The position numbers were made by a program, and so were the translations under genes. Below, piece by piece: positions 1 through 6,414 of a stretch of DNA of 9,481 nt. Under the pieces are notes generated by a model. It saw nothing but the letters and a program-made list of their open reading frames with translations. It did not search any database and was not told the DNA's origin. Within the stretch, counting starts at the first letter, position 1; each line of letters starts with the position of its first letter. Source of the DNA: Nitrososphaerales archaeon (GTDB lineage Archaea > Thermoproteota > Nitrososphaeria > Nitrososphaerales > Gagatemarchaeaceae); the NCBI GenBank assembly GCA_030044375.1, contig JASHVX010000159.1, positions 1 to 9,481 on the forward strand, given 5' to 3'.

Positions 1-15
1 TGAGGACATCCGGCA

Positions 16-513
16 CTACTTAAGCTTGGAAGAATTTCGCTTGGCCTGTTCCTGTTCTTTGCCCTCGAGGAGCTCGCGGAGGGCGGCTACGGCCTTCCTG
101 ACCTCCCTGTCCATGGCGAGAGGGTCATAGCCCTTCGGCGGCGGGAAGTCGAGGAACTTTTGGTTCGGGTCCATGCCGAGGAAGTCCCTGCTCGACTCGT
201 AGAGCGCCATGAGCGAGCGGCCGTCGAGCTTGAGGAGGTCTGACCTCCATACGTGGTGGAAGCCCTTGTCTGACACCACGGTCAGCTTGAAGTCGCCCTC
301 AGCCTCCTTCTTTACGCTCTCCCAGAACGCCCTGTCGAAGGACCCAGGGCTGACCTTCTTCGACTCCAGCTTCGAGGAGTATGAAGCGACGAGCCTCCTC
401 GCCCTCGCGGGGGAGATCTCGAAGTGTCTCGCGATGTCCGCCTCTGGCAGACCCAGCTGAGAGAGGTAGTAGCAGCCCTCCTCGAGGACCTCCTCGCTGA
501 CCTCGTCCGGCAA
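16..513 (-). CDS. Small HTH-domain protein of unknown function
   Basis: This 165-residue protein is not one I recognise. Residues about 12-48 are helical, and residues 24-44 look like a helix-turn-helix (pattern P-E-A-D-I-A-R-H-F-E-I-S-P-A-R-A-R-R-L-V), so DNA binding is likely. The middle part (about 58-125) is a compact region rich in Trp, Phe and Asp (FWESV, HHVWRSDLL, KFLDFPPP) with no motif I can assign. The tail (about 135-165) is a charged helix ending in a Lys-rich stretch. The start is TTG: an in-frame TGA lies four codons upstream, and no ATG or GTG comes before the HTH. A TATA-like box 24 nt ahead fits a leaderless transcript. It is the last gene of the minus-strand block, 69 nt beyond the Rieske gene, and apparently has its own promoter. 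It could be a transcription regulator or a nucleic-acid-binding accessory protein. Confidence 0.75.
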   Translation of the reverse strand: MPDEVSEEVLEEGCYYLSQLGLPEADIARHFEISPARARRLVASYSSKLESKKVSPGSFDRAFWESVKKEAEGDFKLTVVSDKGFHHVWRSDLLKLDGRSLMALYESSRDFLGMDPNQKFLDFPPPKGYDPLAMDREVRKAVAALRELLEGKEQEQAKRNSSKLK

Positions 514-537
514 CGCCCCTACGACTCAGTGTCGCCG

Positions 538-546
538 TAAAAAGAG
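538..546 (-). promoter_or_regulatory. TATA box of the HTH gene
   Basis: On the minus strand this reads CTCTTTTTA, the only T-rich box in the 69-nt gap. It ends 24 nt before the TTG start, the spacing expected when transcription begins at or next to the start codon. No Shine-Dalgarno sequence precedes the TTG. Confidence 0.5.
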
Positions 547-582
547 TGACGGGCCGATGCTGGGACAGACGCCGCTGGGGGA

Positions 583-894
583 TTAGCGCGCCCTGACCAA
601 GACGGAGCCTCCGGCGACCATGACCTCGTAGACAGGCAAGTCTTCGAGGGGTTCGTCGAAGACCGCCTTCCCCGTGGCGAGGTCCCACACGGACCCGTGA
701 CCGGCGCAGGTGACCTTGGTCCCCTCCAAGGCGCCTTCTGAGAGGTCCCACCGCTGGTGGGTGCAGACCGCCCCCATGGCGTAGAAATTGCCCTCCACGT
801 TTGCCAGCAAGACCTCTTCGCCCCTGACCCGGACGGAGAGCATCGTCCCTGGGGGGACGGAGGCAACGTCTGCGACCCTCTCGAAGCCGTCCAT
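583..894 (-). CDS. Rieske [2Fe-2S] ferredoxin-like protein
   Basis: This is a 103-residue stand-alone Rieske domain, the size of the ferredoxin components of dioxygenases or of NirD-type subunits. The cluster ligands are all present: C44-T-H46 in the first loop and C63-A-G-H66-G in the second, followed by the usual S-x-W-D-L-x-T-G turn (residues 68-75). There is no signal peptide or membrane helix, so it should be a soluble cytoplasmic electron carrier or a regulatory Fe-S protein. I chose ATG at 894, because the frame stays open to 996 but the extra 34 residues overlap the end of the nucleotidyltransferase and do not belong to a Rieske fold. The gap to that upstream gene is 35 nt without a clear promoter, so the two are probably co-transcribed. 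No oxygenase or reductase partner is nearby, so the redox partner is unknown. Confidence 0.88.
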   Translation of the reverse strand: MDGFERVADVASVPPGTMLSVRVRGEEVLLANVEGNFYAMGAVCTHQRWDLSEGALEGTKVTCAGHGSVWDLATGKAVFDEPLEDLPVYEVMVAGGSVLVRAR

Positions 895-929
895 GGGACG
901 ATGAGGCGGGACCCCGGTCAAGGTCTTGG

Positions 930-1625
930 TCAGGCCGCCGGCTTTAGGGAGTCCTCGACTTCCTTCAGGTCCTTCAGTGAGTCGACGAACCACCACTCCC
1001 CGTAGTGCGGATAGGAGAGGAGCTCGCCGTGCGTGACGAGCTTGGGGAAGGTCTCCCTCTCGATGTCGCCCTTCTCAGGAAGGTGCTTCATCGCCTTCCT
1101 CGGGTCCAGTATGTAGACCCCGCCGTTGATCCACACGTCTGGGAAGGCGGGCTTCTCCTCGAAGCCGCGCACCATCTTGAGCTTGTCTATCTTGACTACG
1201 CCGAAGCGTGACCTGTAGGGGACGACGAGCATAGACGCCGTGATCTCGCCCGCCTGCCTGTGCGCCTCCACCATCCTTGCGAGGGGCAGGTCGGTGAATA
1301 TGTCTCCGTTGGCCACCGCCACGAGCTCCCCCGCATCCTGCCCGTCGAGGGCGCGCCTTATGGCTCCGCCTGTGCCGAGGGGCTCCTCCTCGGGCGAGTA
1401 GTGCACCGCTGTCCCCTTGTAACTCGAGCCGAAGTGCTCCTTCAGCTTCTCCCACTTGTAGCCGCAGGCGAAGGTGACGGAGTCGACGCCTCCCTGCTTG
1501 ACGAGCCACTCTATCTGGTACTCGGATATCGGCTTGCCCCTGACCTCTATGAGAGCCTTCGGCCTGTCGTCGGTCAGAGGCCTCAGCCTCAATGCCTGAC
1601 CCCCGCTGAGGATTATTGCCTTCGT
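930..1625 (-). CDS. Sugar-phosphate nucleotidyltransferase (NTP_transferase family), apparent ACG start
   Basis: The protein belongs to the sugar-1-phosphate nucleotidyltransferase family (glucose-1-P thymidylyl/uridylyl or mannose-1-P guanylyl type), which makes NDP-sugars from NTP and sugar-1-phosphate. Numbering from the ACG at 1625 gives 231 residues: K-A-I-I-L-S-G-G (2-9), R-L-R-P-L-T (13-18), P-K-A-L (22-25), G-T-G-G-A (84-88), metal-binding N-G-D (106-108), E-K-P (157-159), N-G-G-V-Y (167-171) and a C-terminal Asp at 215 in W-W-F-V-D-S. There is no hexapeptide-repeat tail, so it is the short single-domain form. The first ordinary start codon is TTG at 1592, which would delete the P-loop-like glycine segment; the upstream frame closes at a TGA with no ATG, GTG or TTG. 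ACG lies exactly where the family Met is expected. The motif is G-G-Q-A-L-R instead of the usual G-G-x-G-T-R. The substrate cannot be told from sequence. Confidence 0.82.
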   Translation of the reverse strand, partial: TKAIILSGGQALRLRPLTDDRPKALIEVRGKPISEYQIEWLVKQGGVDSVTFACGYKWEKLKEHFGSSYKGTAVHYSPEEEPLGTGGAIRRALDGQDAGELVAVANGDIFTDLPLARMVEAHRQAGEITASMLVVPYRSRFGVVKIDKLKMVRGFEEKPAFPDVWINGGVYILDPRKAMKHLPEKGDIERETFPKLVTHGELLSYPHYGEWWFVDSLKDLKEVEDSLKPAA

Positions 1626-1660
1626 GCTGTCGGCGCCTTCGTAGAGGCCGCGCGGAGGGT

Positions 1661-1670
1661 GTAGATAACG
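1661..1670 (-). promoter_or_regulatory. Possible TATA box of the nucleotidyltransferase gene
   Basis: The minus strand reads CGTTATCTAC here, 35 nt before the ACG. This is an A/T-rich box in otherwise very GC-rich DNA. With a start site about 25 nt downstream it would give a leader of roughly 10-15 nt, unlike the leaderless neighbours. The assignment is by position and composition only. Confidence 0.35.
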
Positions 1671-1716
1671 TTGAAGCGCGCCGGCCGCCCGGAGAACTCA
1701 GCTTACGCTGGGGCCT

Positions 1717-1760
1717 GAGAAAATAAAGAGGAGAAAGCTGTCGTCTTATGACAGCTTTCT
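1717..1760 (-). terminator. Hairpin plus T-rich terminator of the surface-protein gene
   Basis: A perfect 11-bp inverted repeat, AGAAAGCTGTC (1732-1742) and GACAGCTTTCT (1750-1760), flanks a 7-nt loop that contains the TAA stop codon of the surface-protein gene (1746-1748). On the minus strand the stem is followed directly by a pyrimidine tract, CCTCTTTATTTTCT, like the T-runs at which archaeal RNA polymerase terminates. The hairpin is therefore made from the last codons of the gene plus its 3' flank. It could end transcription, protect the 3' end of an abundant mRNA, or both. Confidence 0.65.
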
Positions 1761-4436
1761 GATCAGTACTGCTAGAACTAGTACCAGTATGATTGCTGCG
1801 AGTACGGCAACCACGAGCACGTAAGTCTGCTCGGTGTTGACCGCGTTCATGATGCTGGATGCGTCTGACCCGACGGTCGACACGTTCGCCGTGTCGGTGT
1901 CAGTGTGGCTGTTGATGGCTGTTTGTGCGTTCGAGATGGCTGTCGTGATTGTGGTCACGGCGCTGTTGGTGTTGCTGTCGATGGTCGAGACCGCGTTGTT
2001 GACGTCGGTTGACACGTCGCTAGCCAGTGTGGTCATGTCGGTGTCAGTGTGCGAGTTGATGCTGCTGACTGCGCCGTTGACGGCGTTCGTGACAGTGGTC
2101 GATATCCAGGTCTCGAGGTTCGAGATCTGGGTGTTGGTGTTGCCGTTTATGGTCGAGACTGCGTTGTTGAGCTCGTTCTGGAGCGTGGTCGGCAGGTTAG
2201 CCAGCGTGCCGATGCTCGCGTTGATGCTGGTGAGGAAGTTGAATTCCCAGTTCCCTTGTGGGGTGACTGTGAACAGTGCGAAGATGTCAGGCGAGTAGCT
2301 GCCTTGAGAGGCCGCCTCCTCGTCGCTGGTGAGGGACACTACGTGGACGCCGGGGTTGAATCCAGCGCCGACGAAGGTCAGGTTGAGGACCCCGTTGGGC
2401 CCTGACTCTGCCGCGCCCTCGGTCCAGGTGAGAGTGTAGTGCGCTTCGGTGGTGCACGTCTCGTGGAAGAAGAAGTGGAACGGGGTGCACACAACGACGC
2501 CGGAACTCGAGGAGTTCTGGCCCACTACGGCGAAGTCCGCCATCTGGTTGTCGATGTTGACCGAGTAGTATGTGTTGGGGAACAGGCCCTCCGCGAGGGC
2601 TGTTACGAGGCCCGTGGTTGAGTTGCCTGGTTCCGCGTATGTGCTGTTGAAGCTGTTCGGTACGACGACCAGGGTCGGCAGGACTCCGAACTCCGCCGTG
2701 GCGTAGTTCGCACAGACTGCTCCCGTGAACGTTGGTCCGTGGTCCGTCGTGCACGCAGCGACCTCGTGGAGGCCACCATATGCCTGAGGGACGGTGAACC
2801 AATAGGTTTCAGCCGTGTTCGTCTCGCCGCTCGCCGTGGTCGTCAGGTTGAGCTCGCGATACCAAGTCGCGCTGGTGATCGAGGTGGCGTTCCAGTATAT
2901 CCACGTGTTCGTGGAGGCTGGGAAGCCATAGAGGTAGACTGACACTGTCGACGATGGGTTGCTGGCGGGGCCCTCGTTGGTGTGGGTCACGCTGTCGTTC
3001 AGGACTATCGTCGGGTTGACGTCTACCGAGAAGGTGTAGTTGACATCGTCGTTGTTGACGATGAGGTTGTAGGTGCCCATGTGGATCACCGGTATCTCGA
3101 CGGTAGCGTTGAAGCTGCCGTCTGCGGTGGTGGTCGCCGAACCAGCTATCACGCTGAGTTCGTTCGATTCAATCCAGAAGCTCACCGGAGATGAGACTGA
3201 GAAGTTCTCACCGGCGATGATCACTGGGCTGAACACATAGGTGACGACAGGCTGGGTAAGGTCGCACGAGTGTGTGGCCGTGTCCGCGCCTGTGTCGTTG
3301 CCGTAGTAGTAGCAGGTCGCTGAGGTTGTCTGATCACCGGAAGAGGTGACCGAGAAGTAGCCCTGTGTGAAGGCCTCCACCTGTGTGAAGGCTCTGTTGA
3401 ACTCGGTGAACAACGCTGAGTTGTAGCCCGAGGTAGGAGTCAAGGCAGGCTTTGTTCCCACTATCGACGCGTTGACCGCGAAGAGGGTGATCGGAGTGGT
3501 CGGGTTGTTGGTTGAGCTGCCAATCGGGTTGATCGCTTGCGCGGTGTCCACGATTGGAGTCGAAGAGGCCGTGAACCACCCTTGACCAGTGTTCTGGCCA
3601 GAGAGCAGGACGCCGGCTGAGGTCGTCGGCGTGTTGGAAGGCCACGAGTAGAATGGATACGTGTAGTTGATGTTGACAGTGCCGCTCGCCGCGAAGCCGC
3701 CGCCCTTGATTATGACCGGCGTCAGGGCTGGCCCTGAGGCCGACGGGATGGACGGGGTCGTAGCGTTGGTCACTTGAAGCCCTGGAGTGATGACCAAGGT
3801 CTGCGCGGAAGCCGCCTCGGCTCCAGTGCTGCCGTCGTACACCTTGATGGTGTTGTATGCGGATGAGATGAGGATGGGTATCGGACCCACTACTATCGGT
3901 GTCATGGTGGTCGCGTACGGGAAGGATGTCATTGAGCAAGTTCCTGTACCGAGCCAGCCGATGTAGAAGGTGCCGTTCGCGTTGGTTACTGCCGAAAGGT
4001 CACCCGATGGGTTGGCGCAGAAGGCAGAAATCTGGAAGGTCGGCGAGTACGTCACGTCTGCCGGGTACTGAGAAGCGAAGCCGTTCTGGCTGAGGATCAG
4101 GTAGAACTGACCTCCAGAGAACTGCACTCCACTAAAGTCGATGGTGAGAAGACTGGTAGACGGATCCTCGGCGGTCACTGGCGTGCTTATCGCAGTCACG
4201 CCGTCGTGGCCTGCAGGGACGGTTACTGTGAGCGGGGCTTGCGTGAAGCTGCTCACTGTGCAGCCCGAAGCGTTGCAGGTACCGCTCGGCACAGAGTACC
4301 CTAGCGTAGGGTGCCCTGTCGAACCGAATACCGGCGCGAGTGGGATGATAGCAAGGAGAGCAGAGCATGCAAGAAGTGCAAGAAGGATACTAGTACTTAG
4401 TTTTCCTACATACGACTTTGTCGTATGGAAATCCAT
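1746..4436 (-). CDS. Large secreted, membrane-anchored surface (S-layer-like) glycoprotein
   Basis: Residues 1-38 form a signal peptide: a basic start, then a long hydrophobic core ending near A-P-V-F-G. The extracellular part (about 40-735) is rich in Ser, Thr, Asn and Val with beta-sandwich character. It includes stretches like IPT/TIG-type Ig folds (P-V-I-I-K-G-G-G-F and P-V-I-I-A-G-E-N-F), 18 N-x-S/T sequons by my count, and ten cysteines that fall into five close pairs, suggesting local disulfides. Residues about 740-862 form a repetitive coiled-coil stalk, and about 872-892 a membrane helix followed by R-K-L-S. This domain order fits a tethered S-layer or pseudomurein-free envelope protein; an adhesin is the alternative. 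I chose ATG at 4436 (896 residues) over the ATG at 4481, because a TATATA box lies inside the longer version, 25 nt before 4436. The gene is visibly less GC-rich than its neighbours, reflecting Asn/Thr/Ser codons. Confidence 0.82.
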   Translation of the reverse strand: MDFHTTKSYVGKLSTSILLALLACSALLAIIPLAPVFGSTGHPTLGYSVPSGTCNASGCTVSSFTQAPLTVTVPAGHDGVTAISTPVTAEDPSTSLLTIDFSGVQFSGGQFYLILSQNGFASQYPADVTYSPTFQISAFCANPSGDLSAVTNANGTFYIGWLGTGTCSMTSFPYATTMTPIVVGPIPILISSAYNTIKVYDGSTGAEAASAQTLVITPGLQVTNATTPSIPSASGPALTPVIIKGGGFAASGTVNINYTYPFYSWPSNTPTTSAGVLLSGQNTGQGWFTASSTPIVDTAQAINPIGSSTNNPTTPITLFAVNASIVGTKPALTPTSGYNSALFTEFNRAFTQVEAFTQGYFSVTSSGDQTTSATCYYYGNDTGADTATHSCDLTQPVVTYVFSPVIIAGENFSVSSPVSFWIESNELSVIAGSATTTADGSFNATVEIPVIHMGTYNLIVNNDDVNYTFSVDVNPTIVLNDSVTHTNEGPASNPSSTVSVYLYGFPASTNTWIYWNATSITSATWYRELNLTTTASGETNTAETYWFTVPQAYGGLHEVAACTTDHGPTFTGAVCANYATAEFGVLPTLVVVPNSFNSTYAEPGNSTTGLVTALAEGLFPNTYYSVNIDNQMADFAVVGQNSSSSGVVVCTPFHFFFHETCTTEAHYTLTWTEGAAESGPNGVLNLTFVGAGFNPGVHVVSLTSDEEAASQGSYSPDIFALFTVTPQGNWEFNFLTSINASIGTLANLPTTLQNELNNAVSTINGNTNTQISNLETWISTTVTNAVNGAVSSINSHTDTDMTTLASDVSTDVNNAVSTIDSNTNSAVTTITTAISNAQTAINSHTDTDTANVSTVGSDASSIMNAVNTEQTYVLVVAVLAAIILVLVLAVLIRKLS
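1850..2220 (-). repeat. Internal repeats encoding the coiled-coil stalk
   Basis: Four related units follow one another in the surface protein, each with a core like N-N-A-V-S-T-I-(N/D)-(S/G)-x-T-(N/D)-T. Two units share I-N-S-H-T-D-T-D. At DNA level a 16-bp word, TGTCGGTGTCAGTGTG, occurs at 1892-1907 and again at 2036-2051. A 22-bp segment at 1981-2002 recurs at 2149-2170 with a single mismatch. The hydrophobic spacing suits a trimeric or dimeric coiled coil holding the ectodomain away from the membrane. Confidence 0.7.
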
Positions 4437-4665
4437 TTTCGGAGTTGCCTCGCCGACCGCGTATATAAGCACGATGAACAAAATGTCCAGTTTTCGAAAC
4501 TACAGGTAGTACAAGAGGCAAGATTCGGGCTTAGGCGACGCTCTATGGCTGTCTTTCGACCACTTCGCCTGACATAAGCTAGATATGTGGTTCCACTGCC
4601 CAGATGGACTTCACTATACCGCACCTAGGCTCCGGACGACTGTTATGGGGCGCGCAACCTCCAGA
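4437..4665. other. Intergenic region between zinc-ribbon and surface-protein genes
   Basis: This 229-bp gap is the longest in the window without a gene. It holds the surface-protein TATA box (4461-4469) and a small 5-bp palindrome (4489-4501). The remainder, 4502-4665, shows no convincing reading frame, tRNA, terminator hairpin or repeat. Its base composition is more balanced than the flanking genes. Its length suggests that the surface gene may have upstream regulatory sequence. Confidence 0.6.
4461..4469 (-). promoter_or_regulatory. TATA box of the surface-protein gene
   Basis: The minus strand reads CTTATATAC, the best TATA box in the window. It ends 25 nt before the ATG at 4436, so the transcript should begin at or within a few bases of that ATG. 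This spacing decides the start codon. A strong promoter fits an abundant envelope protein. Confidence 0.75.
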
Positions 4666-5199
4666 TTACCTTGAGAAGTACTTCCTAGCCGTCGCTCTGG
4701 CCATGCAGTACAGACTGGTGGCACCGAAAGCCAGGCTGAAGAACCCCCATGTTGCTATCGCGTAGGCGGGCTTGGCCATCAGCAGGCCGGCCAGCACGAA
4801 GAGGAGCCCGACTGAGACATAGACGATCCCAATCGAGATGCCGGCCCTCCGTCCCCAGCTGGCGTGGTTGATGTATGCGTACCTCGGAACCAAGGTGACC
4901 ACCCCTAGAACCACCAGCAGACCTCCGAGGTCGCTGAGCGCGGCGGCCTTCCCTATGAGAAGGGAGACGATGACCAGGAACCCTCCGAGACAGATCACCA
5001 CCGCGCTCGCTAGGAGCGACAGCCAGGCAAGCAGCCTGATCCCTTCTGGCTGGGAGCCCTGCACAGTGACGGGCGCCTGCCCGGCGCTCGCACTTCCGGC
5101 TGGAGCCGGTCCCGCGGGTGCGCCGACGGGAGTCCCGCAGTTCCCGCAGAATTTGGCGCCTGCCGGGATCTCCTTCCCGCAGTTGAGACAGAAGGTCAA
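4666..5199 (-). CDS. Zinc-ribbon membrane protein, four predicted TM helices
   Basis: The 177-residue protein opens with a zinc ribbon, C4-x2-C7 and C18-x2-C21 (F-C-L-N-C-G-K-E-I-P and F-C-G-N-C-G). A flexible Gly/Ala/Pro linker follows (about 24-50), then four hydrophobic segments at about 56-82, 88-106, 120-141 and 145-166, and a basic C-terminus. Such zinc_ribbon_2-type membrane proteins are common in archaea and mostly uncharacterised; the ribbon should face the cytoplasm. The start is TTG at 5199: the codon pair just upstream includes an in-frame TGA, and there is no other start before the first zinc Cys. A TATA-like box 21 nt upstream fits a leaderless message. It stands between two exported-protein genes on the same strand. 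I cannot assign a specific function. Confidence 0.85.
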   Translation of the reverse strand: MTFCLNCGKEIPAGAKFCGNCGTPVGAPAGPAPAGSASAGQAPVTVQGSQPEGIRLLAWLSLLASAVVICLGGFLVIVSLLIGKAAALSDLGGLLVVLGVVTLVPRYAYINHASWGRRAGISIGIVYVSVGLLFVLAGLLMAKPAYAIATWGFFSLAFGATSLYCMARATARKYFSR

Positions 5200-5220
5200 C
5201 CGTCAGTTCGGGCCCGCCTG

Positions 5221-5230
5221 AATAGTTAAG
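5221..5230 (-). promoter_or_regulatory. TATA box of the zinc-ribbon gene
   Basis: The minus strand reads CTTAACTATT, ending 21 nt before the TTG start at 5199. It is the only A/T-rich stretch in the 71-nt gap after the secreted-protein gene. Confidence 0.55.
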
Positions 5231-5270
5231 GGTTCGCGCGCTTGGATGTCAGTCTGCAGGCTCGGAGACT

Positions 5271-6293
5271 TCACGACACGACGAAGTATGCGAAGGCCGT
5301 GTTCCCCCACTCGTCCCCAGCTGCCACCGTGTATTCTCCCACGGGGAAGGGCGTCAGGGTGAAGGGGTACGACTGCTGATAGACACCGCTGATGCCGATG
5401 GTCGCAGACATTGACTGACTCCCCAGCTCGAGGGGCAGGGTCGCGACATAGCTCGAAGGGTGGAAGAGGTACCAGTCTGGTGGCGCGGGCTCAGACGGAC
5501 AGAAGAGGAACGGGAAGACGTCCAGGGGTTTGGCGTCTGATATGTTCGTGCCGGTGTAGGTGCCTTGGTAGACGGCCACGCCCATGGGGTATATCGACCC
5601 GCACGGACTCGCCGCCAGGCCTTCGGCGGGCCAGTCAACTGCCGATGAGAGATTCAGCTGGCTCGAAAGCTGGTTGTAGTCCCCGAAGGATATCCCTAGC
5701 GTGCTCCCCTGCGTGACGACTGTGGCGTTCAGCTGCAAGGTCAACAGGAGTCCGCGGGCAGACGGGTCGCTCAGCACCAGAGGACTGGCCAGGACGACCT
5801 TCGTCAGCATCTCCAGGGGTTCCACGACCGACGAGTTGCAGTTCATGTCGGCTCCCTCCACCCAGAAGACGTAGGACCCTTGAGGAAGTGTCGCCGACAC
5901 CGAGGTGGCGTTTCCGACTCCCTCTGAATAGACCCAAGACGAAGGGTGCCCCTCTGATGTCACGCCGGACTGCTGGAGGGTCGCGACGTACAAGGTCAGC
6001 CCGACGACTCCGCTGGACAAAGTCCCTGTCAGCTCGGACTCTGTCTGGACGGTGAAGTCCATGGCGTAGTGGCCCGCGACGCAGTCGTAGCTCGACGAGA
6101 CCTCGAAGGAGGTGCCTGCAGGGATCAGCACGAGGCCGGACCCCGTCGAGGAGCCTGCTCCCACGCCTGGACCCGTCCCTTCGACCTTGCTCCCGTGGAG
6201 GGCCGTCGAAGTCGCGGCGAGCCCCGCGGCGACGGAGGTCGCCAGGGCCACAAGCAAGAAGACGGCCGCCACCCTTGTGATTCCGGGCCTCAT
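5271..6293 (-). CDS. Secreted beta-rich protein of unknown function
   Basis: The 340-residue protein starts with a short basic segment and a hydrophobic helix (about 8-27), either a signal peptide or an uncleaved anchor. A Gly/Ser-rich spacer follows (about 33-53). Residues about 55-165 look like a beta-sandwich of the kind seen in many thaumarchaeal and Thermoplasmata surface proteins (L-I-P-A-G-x-x-F, then P-S-S-W-V-Y-S-E-G, then L-P-Q-G-S-Y-V-F-W-V). The C-terminus, F-P-V-G-E-Y-T-V-A-A-G-D-E-W-G (316-330), resembles a recurring end of archaeal exported proteins that I recall but cannot name. Four cysteines (71, 152, 231, 265) could form two disulfides. ATG at 6293 is supported by a TATA-like box 24 nt upstream. 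It is divergent from aIF2 gamma. Function unknown; no enzyme motif seen. Confidence 0.82.
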   Translation of the reverse strand: MRPGITRVAAVFLLVALATSVAAGLAATSTALHGSKVEGTGPGVGAGSSTGSGLVLIPAGTSFEVSSSYDCVAGHYAMDFTVQTESELTGTLSSGVVGLTLYVATLQQSGVTSEGHPSSWVYSEGVGNATSVSATLPQGSYVFWVEGADMNCNSSVVEPLEMLTKVVLASPLVLSDPSARGLLLTLQLNATVVTQGSTLGISFGDYNQLSSQLNLSSAVDWPAEGLAASPCGSIYPMGVAVYQGTYTGTNISDAKPLDVFPFLFCPSEPAPPDWYLFHPSSYVATLPLELGSQSMSATIGISGVYQQSYPFTLTPFPVGEYTVAAGDEWGNTAFAYFVVS

Positions 6294-6317
6294 GGGGCCC
6301 CACGGAGTGCGGGCCGG

Positions 6318-6325
6318 GATAAGCC
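6318..6325 (-). promoter_or_regulatory. TATA-like box of the secreted-protein gene
   Basis: The minus strand reads GGCTTATC, ending 24 nt before the ATG at 6293. A GGGGCCCC palindrome lies between box and start (6294-6301). Together with 6380-6388 it forms a divergent promoter pair. Confidence 0.5.
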
Positions 6326-6379
6326 TACTGACGAGAACAGCGTTCCCAGCACATCTTTCTGGACGTATGCCCTCTCTAC

Positions 6380-6388
6380 TCTTAAATG
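6380..6388 (+). promoter_or_regulatory. TATA box of the aIF2 gamma operon
   Basis: TCTTAAATG-like box with TTAAAT at 6382-6387, ending 27 nt before an in-frame TTG at 6415. This spacing is the main reason for choosing that start codon, since the open frame continues far upstream into the divergent gene. Confidence 0.55.
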
Positions 6389-6414
6389 GGAGGCAGGGTC
6401 GAGCGTTTCAGACT

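Larger units (their letters stand above)
6294..6414. promoter_or_regulatory. Divergent promoter region
   Basis: These 121 bp separate the secreted-protein gene from the aIF2 gamma operon. Each direction has one TATA-like box, about 55 bp apart and back to back. No operator-like repeat was seen between them apart from the GGGGCCCC next to the ATG. Confidence 0.55.

Noticed and set aside
747..761. CCCACC-GCT-GGTGGG inverted repeat
   Set aside because: It lies inside the Rieske coding region at the conserved cluster motif, and 6-bp GC stems are expected by chance in this DNA.
895..996. 34-residue N-terminal extension of the Rieske protein
   Set aside because: It overlaps the coding end of the nucleotidyltransferase and has no Rieske character; ATG at 894 gives the expected domain length.
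4437..4481. 15-residue N-terminal extension of the surface protein from the ATG at 4481
   Set aside because: The extension contains the TATA box, and the ATG at 4436 gives a standard signal peptide with correct promoter spacing.
4406..4624. 72-codon minus-strand frame in front of the surface-protein gene
   Set aside because: It starts with GTG without a promoter, runs through the surface gene's promoter and start, and its translation has no recognisable pattern.
6112..6414. 101-residue N-terminal extension of aIF2 gamma
   Set aside because: It overlaps the divergent secreted-protein gene and both promoters, and would make the protein far longer than the family.
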